Of a stretch of 21,211 bases of DNA, positions 7,370-14,684 are shown piece by piece (within the stretch, counting starts at the first letter, position 1; every line of letters begins with the position of its first letter). The notes beneath the pieces are model-generated. The model was not told the DNA's origin. It saw only the letters and a list, made by a program, of their open reading frames with translations, and ran no database searches. A program made the translations under genes and the position numbers. Source of the stretch: an uncultured Candidatus Melainabacteria bacterium (GTDB lineage Bacteria; Cyanobacteriota; Vampirovibrionia; LMEP-6097); assembly GCA_937927525.1 (NCBI GenBank), contig CALBDR010000203.1, positions 1 through 21,211 on the forward strand. The letters are read 5' to 3'.

Positions 7370-10300
7370 GCTCTCTTACCTCTTTTTCTATATTCTGAAC
7401 ACCGATAACTGTGCTGAAACCTCTTTTGTTAAGTGAAACACCGATGGCTCTATCTGATTTTTCAAGCATTGGTCTTCTGTGGCTGACTACGAGGAACTGA
7501 GTAGCGCGAGAGTTGTTCTGGATTTTCTCAGCGAGTCTGTCTACGTTAACACCATCTAAAGCTGAATCAACCTCATCAAAAGCATAGAAAGGTGCTGGGT
7601 TGCATTGCTGGAGAGCAAATAAGAAACTTAGTGCAGTAAGGGATTTCTCGCCACCGCTCATAGCTTCTAGTCTTTGCATTTTTTTACCTCGAGGTTGTGC
7701 TTTAATAACAAGTCCACCATTGAATACTTCCTCTGGATCTTCTAGGATTAACTGTCCATGACCGAAAGAAAGATTTGCAAAAGTTTCTTGGAAGTAGGTA
7801 TTAATTTGATCAAAGTTTTCTTTGAAGACTTTAAGTTTCTGATCTTTATAACTATCGGCTTTTTCAATAAGCATCTGTCTTTCATTAGTTAAAGATTTTT
7901 GTTTATCTACGATTTCAGATTCTCTATTTTTAACTTCATCATATTCTTCGACTGCACGCATGTTGATTGGTTCCATTGCTTGCATCTGTCTTTCAATCTT
8001 ATTAAGTTCTTTTTGGAGCTTCTCTATTTCTTCAGCAGTTAGTTCAGGTTCTTCTTCTAATGTTTCACCTTCAGAATTTTCTTCTTTTGAGCTTTGTTTT
8101 AATTCGTCTTGATCTGCTTTTTCTGCTAGAAGCTGTTCTAGGTGAGCTGCTAGCTCAGTAACTTTCTTACGAGATTCTACTAATTTCATTGCTGTAGACT
8201 CAATAGAACTACCAATCTCTCCCTTTCTCTGTCTTAGATTGAGAAGATTGTTTGACATACTCTCTCTTTCTTGGTTAAGTCCAGAAATAGATTCTTTGAT
8301 TTTATTAATTTCAGATTGGATAGCTGCGATTTCTGAACTAAGTTTTTCTTTATTAGAATGGTGTAAAGGAACTTCTTCTTGAAGTTTCTTTAGTTCAGTT
8401 TCAGCTGTATTTAATTTTTCGTGAGCTTTTTCAGTATTCTCTGCATTGAAATTCTTTTCGACTTCAAGTCTACTTTCTTCATTTAATAAGTTAGTAAACA
8501 TGCTTTGGTATCTTTTGATCTCAACTTCAACTTCACGAGACTCTTCCATTAAAGACTCTAAGCCACTGTCTTTTAGTACTGAAGCAATTTCTTGCATACT
8601 GCTTTCTAAAGCATTTACTTCTTCAGTTTTAATTTCGATATTTTTTACAAGCTCATCGATTTTAAGCTCAATATTATTGAGTTCTTCAGCGTTTTCTGTA
8701 ATAGCAGCTTTTTCTTTTTCGTATTTATTACGAGCGTTTTCTAACTGGGTGTTAGTCACTGAGCTTTGAGTAGATTTCTCTGAATATTCAGAACGTAATT
8801 TCTCTAGCTTTTCTCTCGATTCATCGATTTGATTTTCAAGTTCTTGGTATTCAGATTGAAGTTGTTTAACGAAATTAATAATGTCAGTTTTACTAGTTTC
8901 TAGTTTAGACTTTTCATTTGCAGAATTAGCTCCGAAGTGAATATTGGTTTTGATCGCTGATCCACCAGACATCGCTCCACTTCTCTCGATTAGATCACCT
9001 TGAAGGGTAACCATTCTATATCTTCCTATAAGTTTTCTTGCTACTTCGATGTTCTTTACTACTAAAGTATTTGCAAAGGCATAAGCGAAGGCATCACGGT
9101 ATTCATAGTCGTAGCTAACTAAATTTATTGCCCAGTCAATGATTCCTGGCATTGTAGCTTGTGGAAGATCTTTCGCTTCATTTAGTTTATTTAAAGGTAA
9201 GAAAGTAGCTCTTCCTAAATTATTTTTCCGAAGGAAGTTAATACCATCTTGCGCGACATAATCATCTTCAGTTACGACACTTCTAAGTCTTGCACCAGCA
9301 GCAGTCTCTAGTGCAAGTTTATATTCATCATCAACAGTGCCTAATTGAGCTAAAGTGCCATGAACTCCCTCTAGACTTAAAACAGCTTCTACTGCACGTC
9401 CATAACCAGCTGCGTTAGCGGCTTGCTCTTGACCTTCTAACTGATTAAGTTGTTTTTCTACTTTTCTAAGTTTGTCTTGTTGATTATCTATTTCAGATTT
9501 CGTATCTTTTTGTTCGTCTTTTAAACTTTGGATATTTCTACTCTGGAAAGCGATTTGTTCTTTTAGTGCATCTAAATTTAAAATATTAGAACCCATACTC
9601 CCAGCCTCTAGCTTATGAATTTCATCTAAGCTTTTACTAGCTTCTGCTTTATGGGTTTCAATTTTCTCTTCTAAATTTCTTTTCTGTTCGTCGAAACGAG
9701 CTTTTTCTTGCTCAAATTTACTACGTTCTTCTTTTTCAGCACTGATCTTGTCCTGAACTTCAATTAAACTTTTATTACTGACATCTGTGTCGGCACTTTT
9801 TTTACGGATTTCGCTTTGGATTTTGTCGTATTTAGCTTGCTCCTCAGCGATATTAGCTTCAATATTTTTCTTTTCTTCAGCGAATTCTGAACTTCTAAAA
9901 TTAATCTCTTTAATTTTTTCTTTTAAAGATTTGATCTCACGATTAATCGATTTAATCTCTGATTCATAATCTGTGATTTGTTTATCTAAAAACTGGATAG
10001 TACTTTCTTCATGTGCAAGTTTAGTTTGAAGTTCTTCTTTCTGAATACGAAGTTCTCTTTGTTTACCTTCGCCAAGCTCCTCGATTTTTTTATTTAAGCT
10101 CGCTAAATCCTCTTCAGTATTTTGAATGTTTAAGTTCACTTGGATATTTTCTTCTCTAAGACTAGTTTTCTTATCTTCTAGCTCCTGAACTTGCTGTTTG
10201 GCATTTTCACTTTGCTTAGAAACTTGTTTGATTCTGACATTTAAAAATTTTCTTTCAAGCGCAGTTCTTTGCTTTTTTAGTTCAGAGTATTTAACTGCTT

Positions 10301-10913
10301 GGTCACGGTCTTTTTGGAGCTGCTCTAAACGTTGCTTCAACTCTCCAAGAATAATTTCTTGACTTTCAATTCTTTCATAGACTACTGTAAGTTCTTTTGC
10401 TGCTAGTTCTATTTTTCTGTCAAATTCAGCAACTCCAGCGATTTCATCAATGATTTTTCTTCTGTCGACAGCGCCCATGCTAATGATGGAAGCGACATCC
10501 CCCTGCATGACGACGTTAAAGCCTTTAGGGCTAATATTATAGTTTCCTAATTTATCGTGAATTTGAGTTAGTGTACTAAGTGAGCCATCTAAGTAATATT
10601 TACTATCGTAGTTATCACCCTTCACTCTAATACGGCGAAGTACTATAGCCTCTTCACCACTTTCATCATCTACAAAAGTAACTTTTACTGAACACTCTTT
10701 TTTACCGCTGATATTGTTTAAAAGATCAGTTAATCTCTCGGCACGCATGTTACGTGTAGAAGTTAAGCCGAGCGCGAACATTAAAGAATCGATAACATTT
10801 GATTTTCCAGAGCCATTAGGTCCCGAAACGGTAGTAAAGCCATTAAGGATAGGAAGAGTTACCTTCTCCCCAAAGCTTTTGAAATTATCGAGTTCTATCT
10901 CTTTAACACGCAT
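7356..10913 (-). CDS. smc: SMC, chromosome condensation ATPase
   Basis: This 1185-aa protein is the long-arm ATPase of bacterial condensin. The N-terminal head has Walker A GPNGSGKSN (31-39). Two long Lys/Glu coiled coils (about 170-500 and 670-1030) flank a hinge recognisable by GVHGTLAQLGTVDDEY and GINFLRKNNLGRATFLPL. The C-terminal head has the ABC signature MSGGEKS (1085-1091) and Walker B FDEVDSALD (1112-1120). The length is normal. A Glu-rich insert lies in the second arm (EENSEGETLEEEPELTAEE). The ATG start gives the family beginning (MRVKEIELDNFKSFG). There is no Shine-Dalgarno site, but a near-consensus promoter ends 21 nt before the ATG, so the leader would be very short. Confidence 0.97.
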   Translation of the reverse strand: MRVKEIELDNFKSFGEKVTLPILNGFTTVSGPNGSGKSNVIDSLMFALGLTSTRNMRAERLTDLLNNISGKKECSVKVTFVDDESGEEAIVLRRIRVKGDNYDSKYYLDGSLSTLTQIHDKLGNYNISPKGFNVVMQGDVASIISMGAVDRRKIIDEIAGVAEFDRKIELAAKELTVVYERIESQEIILGELKQRLEQLQKDRDQAVKYSELKKQRTALERKFLNVRIKQVSKQSENAKQQVQELEDKKTSLREENIQVNLNIQNTEEDLASLNKKIEELGEGKQRELRIQKEELQTKLAHEESTIQFLDKQITDYESEIKSINREIKSLKEKIKEINFRSSEFAEEKKNIEANIAEEQAKYDKIQSEIRKKSADTDVSNKSLIEVQDKISAEKEERSKFEQEKARFDEQKRNLEEKIETHKAEASKSLDEIHKLEAGSMGSNILNLDALKEQIAFQSRNIQSLKDEQKDTKSEIDNQQDKLRKVEKQLNQLEGQEQAANAAGYGRAVEAVLSLEGVHGTLAQLGTVDDEYKLALETAAGARLRSVVTEDDYVAQDGINFLRKNNLGRATFLPLNKLNEAKDLPQATMPGIIDWAINLVSYDYEYRDAFAYAFANTLVVKNIEVARKLIGRYRMVTLQGDLIERSGAMSGGSAIKTNIHFGANSANEKSKLETSKTDIINFVKQLQSEYQELENQIDESREKLEKLRSEYSEKSTQSSVTNTQLENARNKYEKEKAAITENAEELNNIELKIDELVKNIEIKTEEVNALESSMQEIASVLKDSGLESLMEESREVEVEIKRYQSMFTNLLNEESRLEVEKNFNAENTEKAHEKLNTAETELKKLQEEVPLHHSNKEKLSSEIAAIQSEINKIKESISGLNQERESMSNNLLNLRQRKGEIGSSIESTAMKLVESRKKVTELAAHLEQLLAEKADQDELKQSSKEENSEGETLEEEPELTAEEIEKLQKELNKIERQMQAMEPINMRAVEEYDEVKNRESEIVDKQKSLTNERQMLIEKADSYKDQKLKVFKENFDQINTYFQETFANLSFGHGQLILEDPEEVFNGGLVIKAQPRGKKMQRLEAMSGGEKSLTALSFLFALQQCNPAPFYAFDEVDSALDGVNVDRLAEKIQNNSRATQFLVVSHRRPMLEKSDRAIGVSLNKRGFSTVIGVQNIEKEVRELVAN

Positions 10914-10934
10914 TTATTTTGAGGTGATATACCT

Positions 10935-10962
10935 ATTATATAGGAAATTTCGTAAGTTTCAA
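10935..10962 (-). promoter_or_regulatory. Sigma-70-type promoter for smc-scpA-scpB
   Basis: The minus strand has TTGAAA (10962-10957), a 16-nt spacer, then TATAAT (10940-10935). The -10 sits in a near-palindrome (CCTATATAATAGG). The predicted start is only about 15 nt before the smc ATG, and no ribosome site fits in that leader. Confidence 0.7.
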
Positions 10963-11002
10963 GGGTTAAAATGGATGGTCTTAGTCTTTCGAATTATTAT
11001 TC

Positions 11003-11176
11003 TTAGTCTTGAACTTGTGATTTTAGGAAATTGACTAAATCATTTAAAGATTCTTTTAATGCTTCTTTTGCTAATTTCGGGTTGTAAACCTTATCTCTAG
11101 ATTCATCTTCTGTAATTCCAATTTGTTTATTAAACTCATTTTGTTAATCATCAGTGAAATAGTGAAATGTATTCAC
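11003..11176 (-). pseudogene. Stop-interrupted small ORF, possible gene remnant
   Basis: The 10914-11249 gap holds one coding-like frame. From GTG 11176 it reads MNTFHYFTDD, meets TAA (11146-11144), then continues for 46 codons beginning QNEFNKQIGITEDESRDKVY and ending NFLKSQVQD at TAA 11005-11003. The second part is Lys/Glu-rich with codons like the neighbouring genes, but has no ATG, GTG or TTG near its front and no ribosome site. It could be a decayed small gene with one nonsense mutation, a sequencing error, or chance. I do not recognise the peptide. The rest of the gap holds only the smc promoter and nothing else I can name. Confidence 0.35.
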
Positions 11177-11249
11177 CTTTCATGTTCAAGATAATGGTAT
11201 GCTGTGACCATGCCTGTCAAGGTGCAGTTTGTCTCAGACTGCGACTGCC

Positions 11250-11291
11250 TTAAAGTTTGTCTTCCACAGACTTAACTTTATCTTCCATAGA
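11250..11291 (-). repeat. Two 21-nt tandem units at the end of the thiamine-binding gene
   Basis: Units 11291-11271 and 11270-11250 match at 16 of 21 positions by my reading, and the second contains the stop codon. A shortened third copy (TCTGAGACAAACT) follows just past the stop near 11238-11226, and a GCAGTC doublet lies beside it. The pattern suggests local slippage that extended the protein tail. Confidence 0.55.
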
Positions 11292-11546
11292 CTGAGCTCT
11301 ATCTGTGCGCGTTCCGAATTTCAGGGTGGAACTTATTCTAGGAGCTCCCATTTCATGGATTTTTTCGTGGCAGAGTTTGATAGCAGCGAAGACCTCGTCC
11401 CAGTCTCCTTCTATATTCGTTCCATAGGAATGTAATTTAGTCTTTAAGCCAGCATTAGTGAAAATTTTCTCGCATTCTGCTACGTATTTAGAGACAGAGA
11501 CCCCTACTCCGAGTGGTACTAAACAAAAATCAGCTATTACTTTCAT
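11250..11546 (-). CDS. MTH1187/YqgV-type thiamine-binding protein (DUF77)
   Basis: The 98-aa protein fits the small ferredoxin-like family (PF01910) that binds thiamine or related pyrimidines. Its marks are VPLGVGVSVSKYVAECEKI (about 8-26), the HSYGTNIEGDWDEVFAAI segment (about 39-56) and RISSTLKFGTRTDR (about 70-83). Family members form tetramers in the cytosol; the physiological role is poorly known. The C-terminal 14 residues are two copies of a seven-residue unit (SMEDKVK, SVEDKL plus stop), so the tail may be recently expanded. The start ATG has no ribosome site, but TATTAT lies 7 nt upstream, which would suit a leaderless transcript. It is transcribed divergently from the NAD(P)HX repair gene across a 151-nt control region. 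Confidence 0.85.
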   Translation of the reverse strand: MKVIADFCLVPLGVGVSVSKYVAECEKIFTNAGLKTKLHSYGTNIEGDWDEVFAAIKLCHEKIHEMGAPRISSTLKFGTRTDRAQSMEDKVKSVEDKL

Positions 11547-11553
11547 GTTTATA

Positions 11554-11559
11554 ATAATA
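11554..11559 (-). promoter_or_regulatory. Possible leaderless -10 for the thiamine-binding gene
   Basis: TATTAT on the minus strand ends 7 nt before the ATG, and no Shine-Dalgarno site is present. No clear -35 is seen; TTAAGA at a 19-nt spacing is the best. The call is weak by itself and gains support only from the same arrangement at other genes in the window. Confidence 0.3.
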
Positions 11560-11585
11560 ATTAAAAATTCTATTAAAGTCTTAAC

Positions 11586-11599
11586 AGTAGACGTCTACT
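11586..11599. promoter_or_regulatory. Perfect 14-bp palindrome AGTAGACGTCTACT between divergent genes
   Basis: This palindrome lies about 40 nt upstream of the thiamine-binding gene and about 100 nt upstream of the NAD(P)HX repair gene. It has the size and symmetry of a dimeric-regulator site. It shares the half-site GTCTA/TAGAC with the rpsU leader palindrome but in the opposite order. There is no T-run next to it, so it is not a terminator. The regulator is unknown. Confidence 0.45.
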
Positions 11600-11621
11600 T
11601 TTCTTCTTAATGTTATGACAA

Positions 11622-11651
11622 ATTTCCGTATTTGGAAATATAGCCTATACT
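11622..11651 (+). promoter_or_regulatory. Candidate nnr promoter with overlapping inverted repeat
   Basis: TATACT (11646-11651) is a good -10. A poor -35 (TTTCCG, 11623-11628) lies 17 nt upstream. Over the -35 and spacer sits an inverted repeat, ATTTCC (11622-11627) and GGAAAT (11634-11639) separated by 6 nt. A weak -35 overlapped by a symmetric site is the usual arrangement for a regulated promoter. Confidence 0.4.
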
Positions 11652-11697
11652 ATATGGGATTGTAGCTTTTTTTTGGGGGTAGATTTGGAGATATCTA

Positions 11698-13296
11698 ATG
11701 TATCGAGTATTAAAATCTGAAGAAATAAAAAATATTGATGAAACTGCTGTTGCAGAGCAAGGTTTCTTTTATATGCAAAGAGCAGCACAGGGCTTGTTTC
11801 AGTTGATAGAGAAGCTTATAACTAAACATCACCAGAAATTTTTACTTTCTTTTCCTAAAATCATTATTTTTGCAGGTAAAGGGAATAATGGTGGCGACGG
11901 GATTTTACTGGCTGCTGAGCTTTTAAAGCATGGCTATAAAGTTAAGGTATATTCTTTAGTCGAAGCTGATTATTATCAGGGTGAATCAGGTATGGCCTAT
12001 CAACTTTTTGTGCAAGCTGGTGGGAAATTAGACCCTATATTAAATGAAGCTGATTTGATTTCTGTAAAACATATGTTGTTAAAACAAAAAGATAGTATTT
12101 TGGTAGATTCATTATTAGGAATCGGTGCTGAAGGAAGCCCTAAGGGCTTTTACGCTAAGCTAATTGAATACATTAACCTTTCAAGAAAAGAAACTGACTC
12201 TATTACAATTTCTGTAGATATACCTTCTGGTATTGATGTTGATAATGGTAATGTCTTTGATCCAGCAATTACTGCTGATTATACCGTTCAGATGGGATTC
12301 CTTAAGCTATCCTCACTATTTTATCCAGCTAAGCAAAATTTTGGGGAGATTATAGTTCATGAGCTTAAGTATCCTAATGATTTGGTTGATAAAGAATCAC
12401 TGATTCCCATTTTCTATGCAGATAAAGAATTTGCAAGTAACCTAATCCCTGAAAGGAAAATAGATGGTAATAAATTTGACCATGGTGTCGGTCTGTTAGT
12501 TGCAGGTTCTGAAGGGATGACTGGAGCTGCTATGCTTTCTGCTTTTGCTGCTTTAAGATCTGGCTTAGGTTTGCTGCATATTTTTACTCAGAAGTTAGGT
12601 GCTCCAGTTATTGCAAATAATCTCTGGGAAGCTGTTCTACATACCTATGATGATAATCACAAGACTAATATTGAAGCTGTAAAAGATTTACTAATATCTA
12701 AAAAAGTAGATGCTTTAGCTTTAGGACCAGGAATGTCATTATCTGGAGATTCGGTTAATTTAAATAAAAATATTATTGAGTTACTTTCTTTAATTCAGTC
12801 TAGACCAGTAATTCTGGATGCTGATGCAATTAATACATTTGTAGGTAACTTAGAAATGTTAAGAGCTTTTGATGGGCAAATTTTACTTACTCCTCACGCT
12901 CGTGAATTTTCAAGATTATTTGATTTGGATATTTCAGATTTAGTTCCTTATGAAAAAGCGAAACAGCTTTATAGAATTGCTAAAGAGTATGGAGTGAATA
13001 TTCTTTATAAAGGAGCACCTACTTATATCGCTAGTTCTGAAGGAAAAATATTTATAGTTCCTACAGGTTGTTCCGCTTTAGCAAAAGCAGGTTCTGGAGA
13101 TATACTAACTGGTTTGATCTTGTCATTTACGGCTCAAGGATTGACTTTAGTAGATGCAGCGATATTATCTTCTTATATGCATAATCTTATGGGGCTTATT
13201 GCTGCTGATAAACTCGGCGAATATTCTGTTTTAGCTCGTGATTTAGTAGAGGCTATTAGCCCTGCTATTGCTGATCTCTTACTTACAGAAGATTAA
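11698..13296 (+). CDS. nnr: Bifunctional NAD(P)HX epimerase / ADP-dependent NAD(P)HX dehydratase
   Basis: The enzyme repairs hydrated NADH and NADPH: the N-terminal domain epimerises R-NAD(P)HX to S, and the C-terminal domain dehydrates S-NAD(P)HX using ADP. The N-terminal YjeF-type domain shows AGKGNNGGDG (59-68), VDSLLGIG (136-143) and VDIPSGID (173-180). The C-terminal ribokinase-like domain shows GSEGMTGAAMLSA (270-282), LGPGMS (342-347), LDADAINT (373-380), LTPHAREF (397-404) and AGSGDILTG (464-472), with Asp468 as the expected catalytic residue. The length of 532 is normal for the fusion. The ATG is preceded by GGAG 7 nt upstream. The gene has a possible regulated promoter and runs divergently from the thiamine-binding gene. 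The usual NPGMATAGSGD segment reads CSALAKAGSGD here. Confidence 0.93.
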   Translation: MYRVLKSEEIKNIDETAVAEQGFFYMQRAAQGLFQLIEKLITKHHQKFLLSFPKIIIFAGKGNNGGDGILLAAELLKHGYKVKVYSLVEADYYQGESGMAYQLFVQAGGKLDPILNEADLISVKHMLLKQKDSILVDSLLGIGAEGSPKGFYAKLIEYINLSRKETDSITISVDIPSGIDVDNGNVFDPAITADYTVQMGFLKLSSLFYPAKQNFGEIIVHELKYPNDLVDKESLIPIFYADKEFASNLIPERKIDGNKFDHGVGLLVAGSEGMTGAAMLSAFAALRSGLGLLHIFTQKLGAPVIANNLWEAVLHTYDDNHKTNIEAVKDLLISKKVDALALGPGMSLSGDSVNLNKNIIELLSLIQSRPVILDADAINTFVGNLEMLRAFDGQILLTPHAREFSRLFDLDISDLVPYEKAKQLYRIAKEYGVNILYKGAPTYIASSEGKIFIVPTGCSALAKAGSGDILTGLILSFTAQGLTLVDAAILSSYMHNLMGLIAADKLGEYSVLARDLVEAISPAIADLLLTED

Positions 13297-13313
13297 AATT
13301 CACTTAGAATCTC

Positions 13314-13341
13314 TTTACAAATTGAAATCTTATGGTACACT
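13314..13341 (+). promoter_or_regulatory. Candidate recA promoter
   Basis: TTTACA (13314-13319), 16 nt, TACACT (13336-13341), about 110 nt before the recA start. A second pair, TTGAAA with TATAAG, has too long a spacer (20 nt). I see no recognisable LexA box of the E. coli, Gram-positive or cyanobacterial kind, so SOS control cannot be claimed. The leader of about 100 nt contains T-rich runs and a small TGCA inverted repeat before the ribosome site. Confidence 0.45.
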
Positions 13342-13451
13342 TACAAGTATAAGAGGGTGAAATCACTGAATTTTGTTTTTAGTTTTTTTACTTAGTTAAG
13401 ATTAGGAAGAGTGGTGATGCATTTTCGTGCAAGCCTAGAAAAGGAGATAGT

Positions 13452-14546
13452 ATGGCGAAGAAAGATAATAATATAGCAGTTGAATTAAAAGATAAGAAAG
13501 CGAAGCTTCAGGCTCTGACTAATACTTTAGGACAGATAGAAAAGAATTTTGGGAAGGGTGCGGTTATGAGATTAGGTGCTAAGCCAGCAGTTAATCTAGA
13601 CGTAACCCCTACTGGTGCTATGACTTTAGATGTGGCTCTTGGGGTTTTTGGTATTCCGAGAGGGCGTATTGTTGAAATTTATGGTCCAGAATCTTCTGGT
13701 AAAACTACTTTATCTATGAGTATCTGTGCTCAAGCACAAAAGAAAGGTGGTATTGCAGCTATTGTTGATGCGGAACATGCTTTGGATCCAGTTTATGCAA
13801 AGGCTATCGGTGTTAATACAGACGATCTTTTAGTAGCTCAGCCTGATACTGGTGAACAGGCACTTGAGATTACTGAACAGTTAGTTAGATCTGCAGCTGT
13901 GGACATCGTAGTAGTTGACTCTGTTGCAGCATTAGTTCCTAAAGCTGAGATTGAAGGAGATATGGGAGATTCACTTCCTGGTCTTCAAGCTAGATTAATG
14001 TCGCAAGCTTTAAGGAAGCTTACAGCCATAGCTGCTAAAACTAACACTACAGTAATTTTCATTAACCAATTACGTCAAAAAATTGGTGTAATGTATGGTT
14101 CACCTGAGACTACTACTGGTGGTAATTCGCTTAAGTTTTACTCAAGTGTAAGACTTGATATCCGTAGAATAGAGAGTCTTAAAAAAGATGGTGAGTTTAT
14201 TGGTAACAGAGTTAGAGTTAAGGTTGTTAAAAATAAAGTAGCTCCTCCGTTTAAGCAAGCTGAATTTGAAATTTTCTTTGGTCAAGGAATTGATTCTGAT
14301 GGTTGTGTTTTTGATATGGCTGTAGAGATGAATATCATTAATAAAGCTGGTGCTTGGTATAGTTATAACGAAGAGCGTTTAGCGCAAGGACGTGAAAACT
14401 CTTTAGAGTTTCTAAAAGCTAATCCTGCTATTTTTGATGAGATTAAATCAAGAGTTGGTGATGCTTTTAAACAGCTTGAAGCTGAAGTTACAGCAGCTGC
14501 ACCAGAAGAAGAAACTTTTGAAGCAGAAGAAGCCGAAGCTGTTTAA
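13452..14546 (+). CDS. recA: RecA recombinase
   Basis: RecA forms ATP-dependent filaments on single-stranded DNA, pairs homologous strands and triggers LexA cleavage where LexA exists. The 364-aa protein has Walker A GPESSGKT (78-85), the catalytic-glutamate segment VDAEHALDP (105-113), Walker B VVVDSVAAL (153-161) and DNA-binding loop L2 starting at NQLRQKIGVMYGSPETTTGG (205-224). The NQLRQKIGV.YGSPETTTGG form with DIRRIESLKK resembles cyanobacterial RecA more than the proteobacterial NQIRMKIGVMFG form. The C-terminus is Glu-rich, as usual. AAGGAG 7 nt before the ATG fixes the start. Two hairpins follow the gene, the second a strong terminator facing convergent uvrC. Confidence 0.98.
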   Translation: MAKKDNNIAVELKDKKAKLQALTNTLGQIEKNFGKGAVMRLGAKPAVNLDVTPTGAMTLDVALGVFGIPRGRIVEIYGPESSGKTTLSMSICAQAQKKGGIAAIVDAEHALDPVYAKAIGVNTDDLLVAQPDTGEQALEITEQLVRSAAVDIVVVDSVAALVPKAEIEGDMGDSLPGLQARLMSQALRKLTAIAAKTNTTVIFINQLRQKIGVMYGSPETTTGGNSLKFYSSVRLDIRRIESLKKDGEFIGNRVRVKVVKNKVAPPFKQAEFEIFFGQGIDSDGCVFDMAVEMNIINKAGAWYSYNEERLAQGRENSLEFLKANPAIFDEIKSRVGDAFKQLEAEVTAAAPEEETFEAEEAEAV

Positions 14547-14553
14547 TGGTTTT

Positions 14554-14595
14554 GTGGCTATGGCTTATAGAAGCTTTTCTATGAGCCATAGTCAC
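14554..14595 (+). repeat. 19-bp hairpin just after recA
   Basis: Arms 14554-14572 and 14577-14595 pair along all 19 positions on the plus-strand RNA, with two G-U wobbles and a GCTT loop. On the minus strand those two positions would be C-A mismatches, so the fold fits recA mRNA. It begins 8 nt after the recA stop. It is followed by GCGATTTT rather than a direct T-run, so it looks like a 3' stabiliser, RNase target or weak terminator placed before the main one. Confidence 0.65.
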
Positions 14596-14634
14596 GCGAT
14601 TTTGAAAATTATCCTATTATTCCTTAAACCCCTT

Positions 14635-14670
14635 ATCTCCCTCTAGTTCTTAAGTTAGAGGGAGATTTTT
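14635..14670 (+). terminator. Intrinsic terminator of recA
   Basis: The arms ATCTCCCTCTA (14635-14645) and TAGAGGGAGAT (14656-14666) pair perfectly over 11 bp with a 10-nt loop. The last T of the arm starts a run of five Ts (14666-14670). In the opposite direction no T-run follows, so it serves the plus strand only, stopping recA transcription before convergent uvrC. Confidence 0.85.
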
Positions 14671-14684
14671 ATTTGGATGATAAC

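Noticed and set aside
10714..11034. 106-codon plus-strand frame across the smc start
   Set aside because: Antisense to the conserved SMC Walker A region and the smc promoter; no coding signals.
13297..13451. SOS (LexA) box before recA
   Set aside because: Only imperfect short repeats such as GGTACACTTACAAGTAT were found; none matches the known LexA consensus forms.
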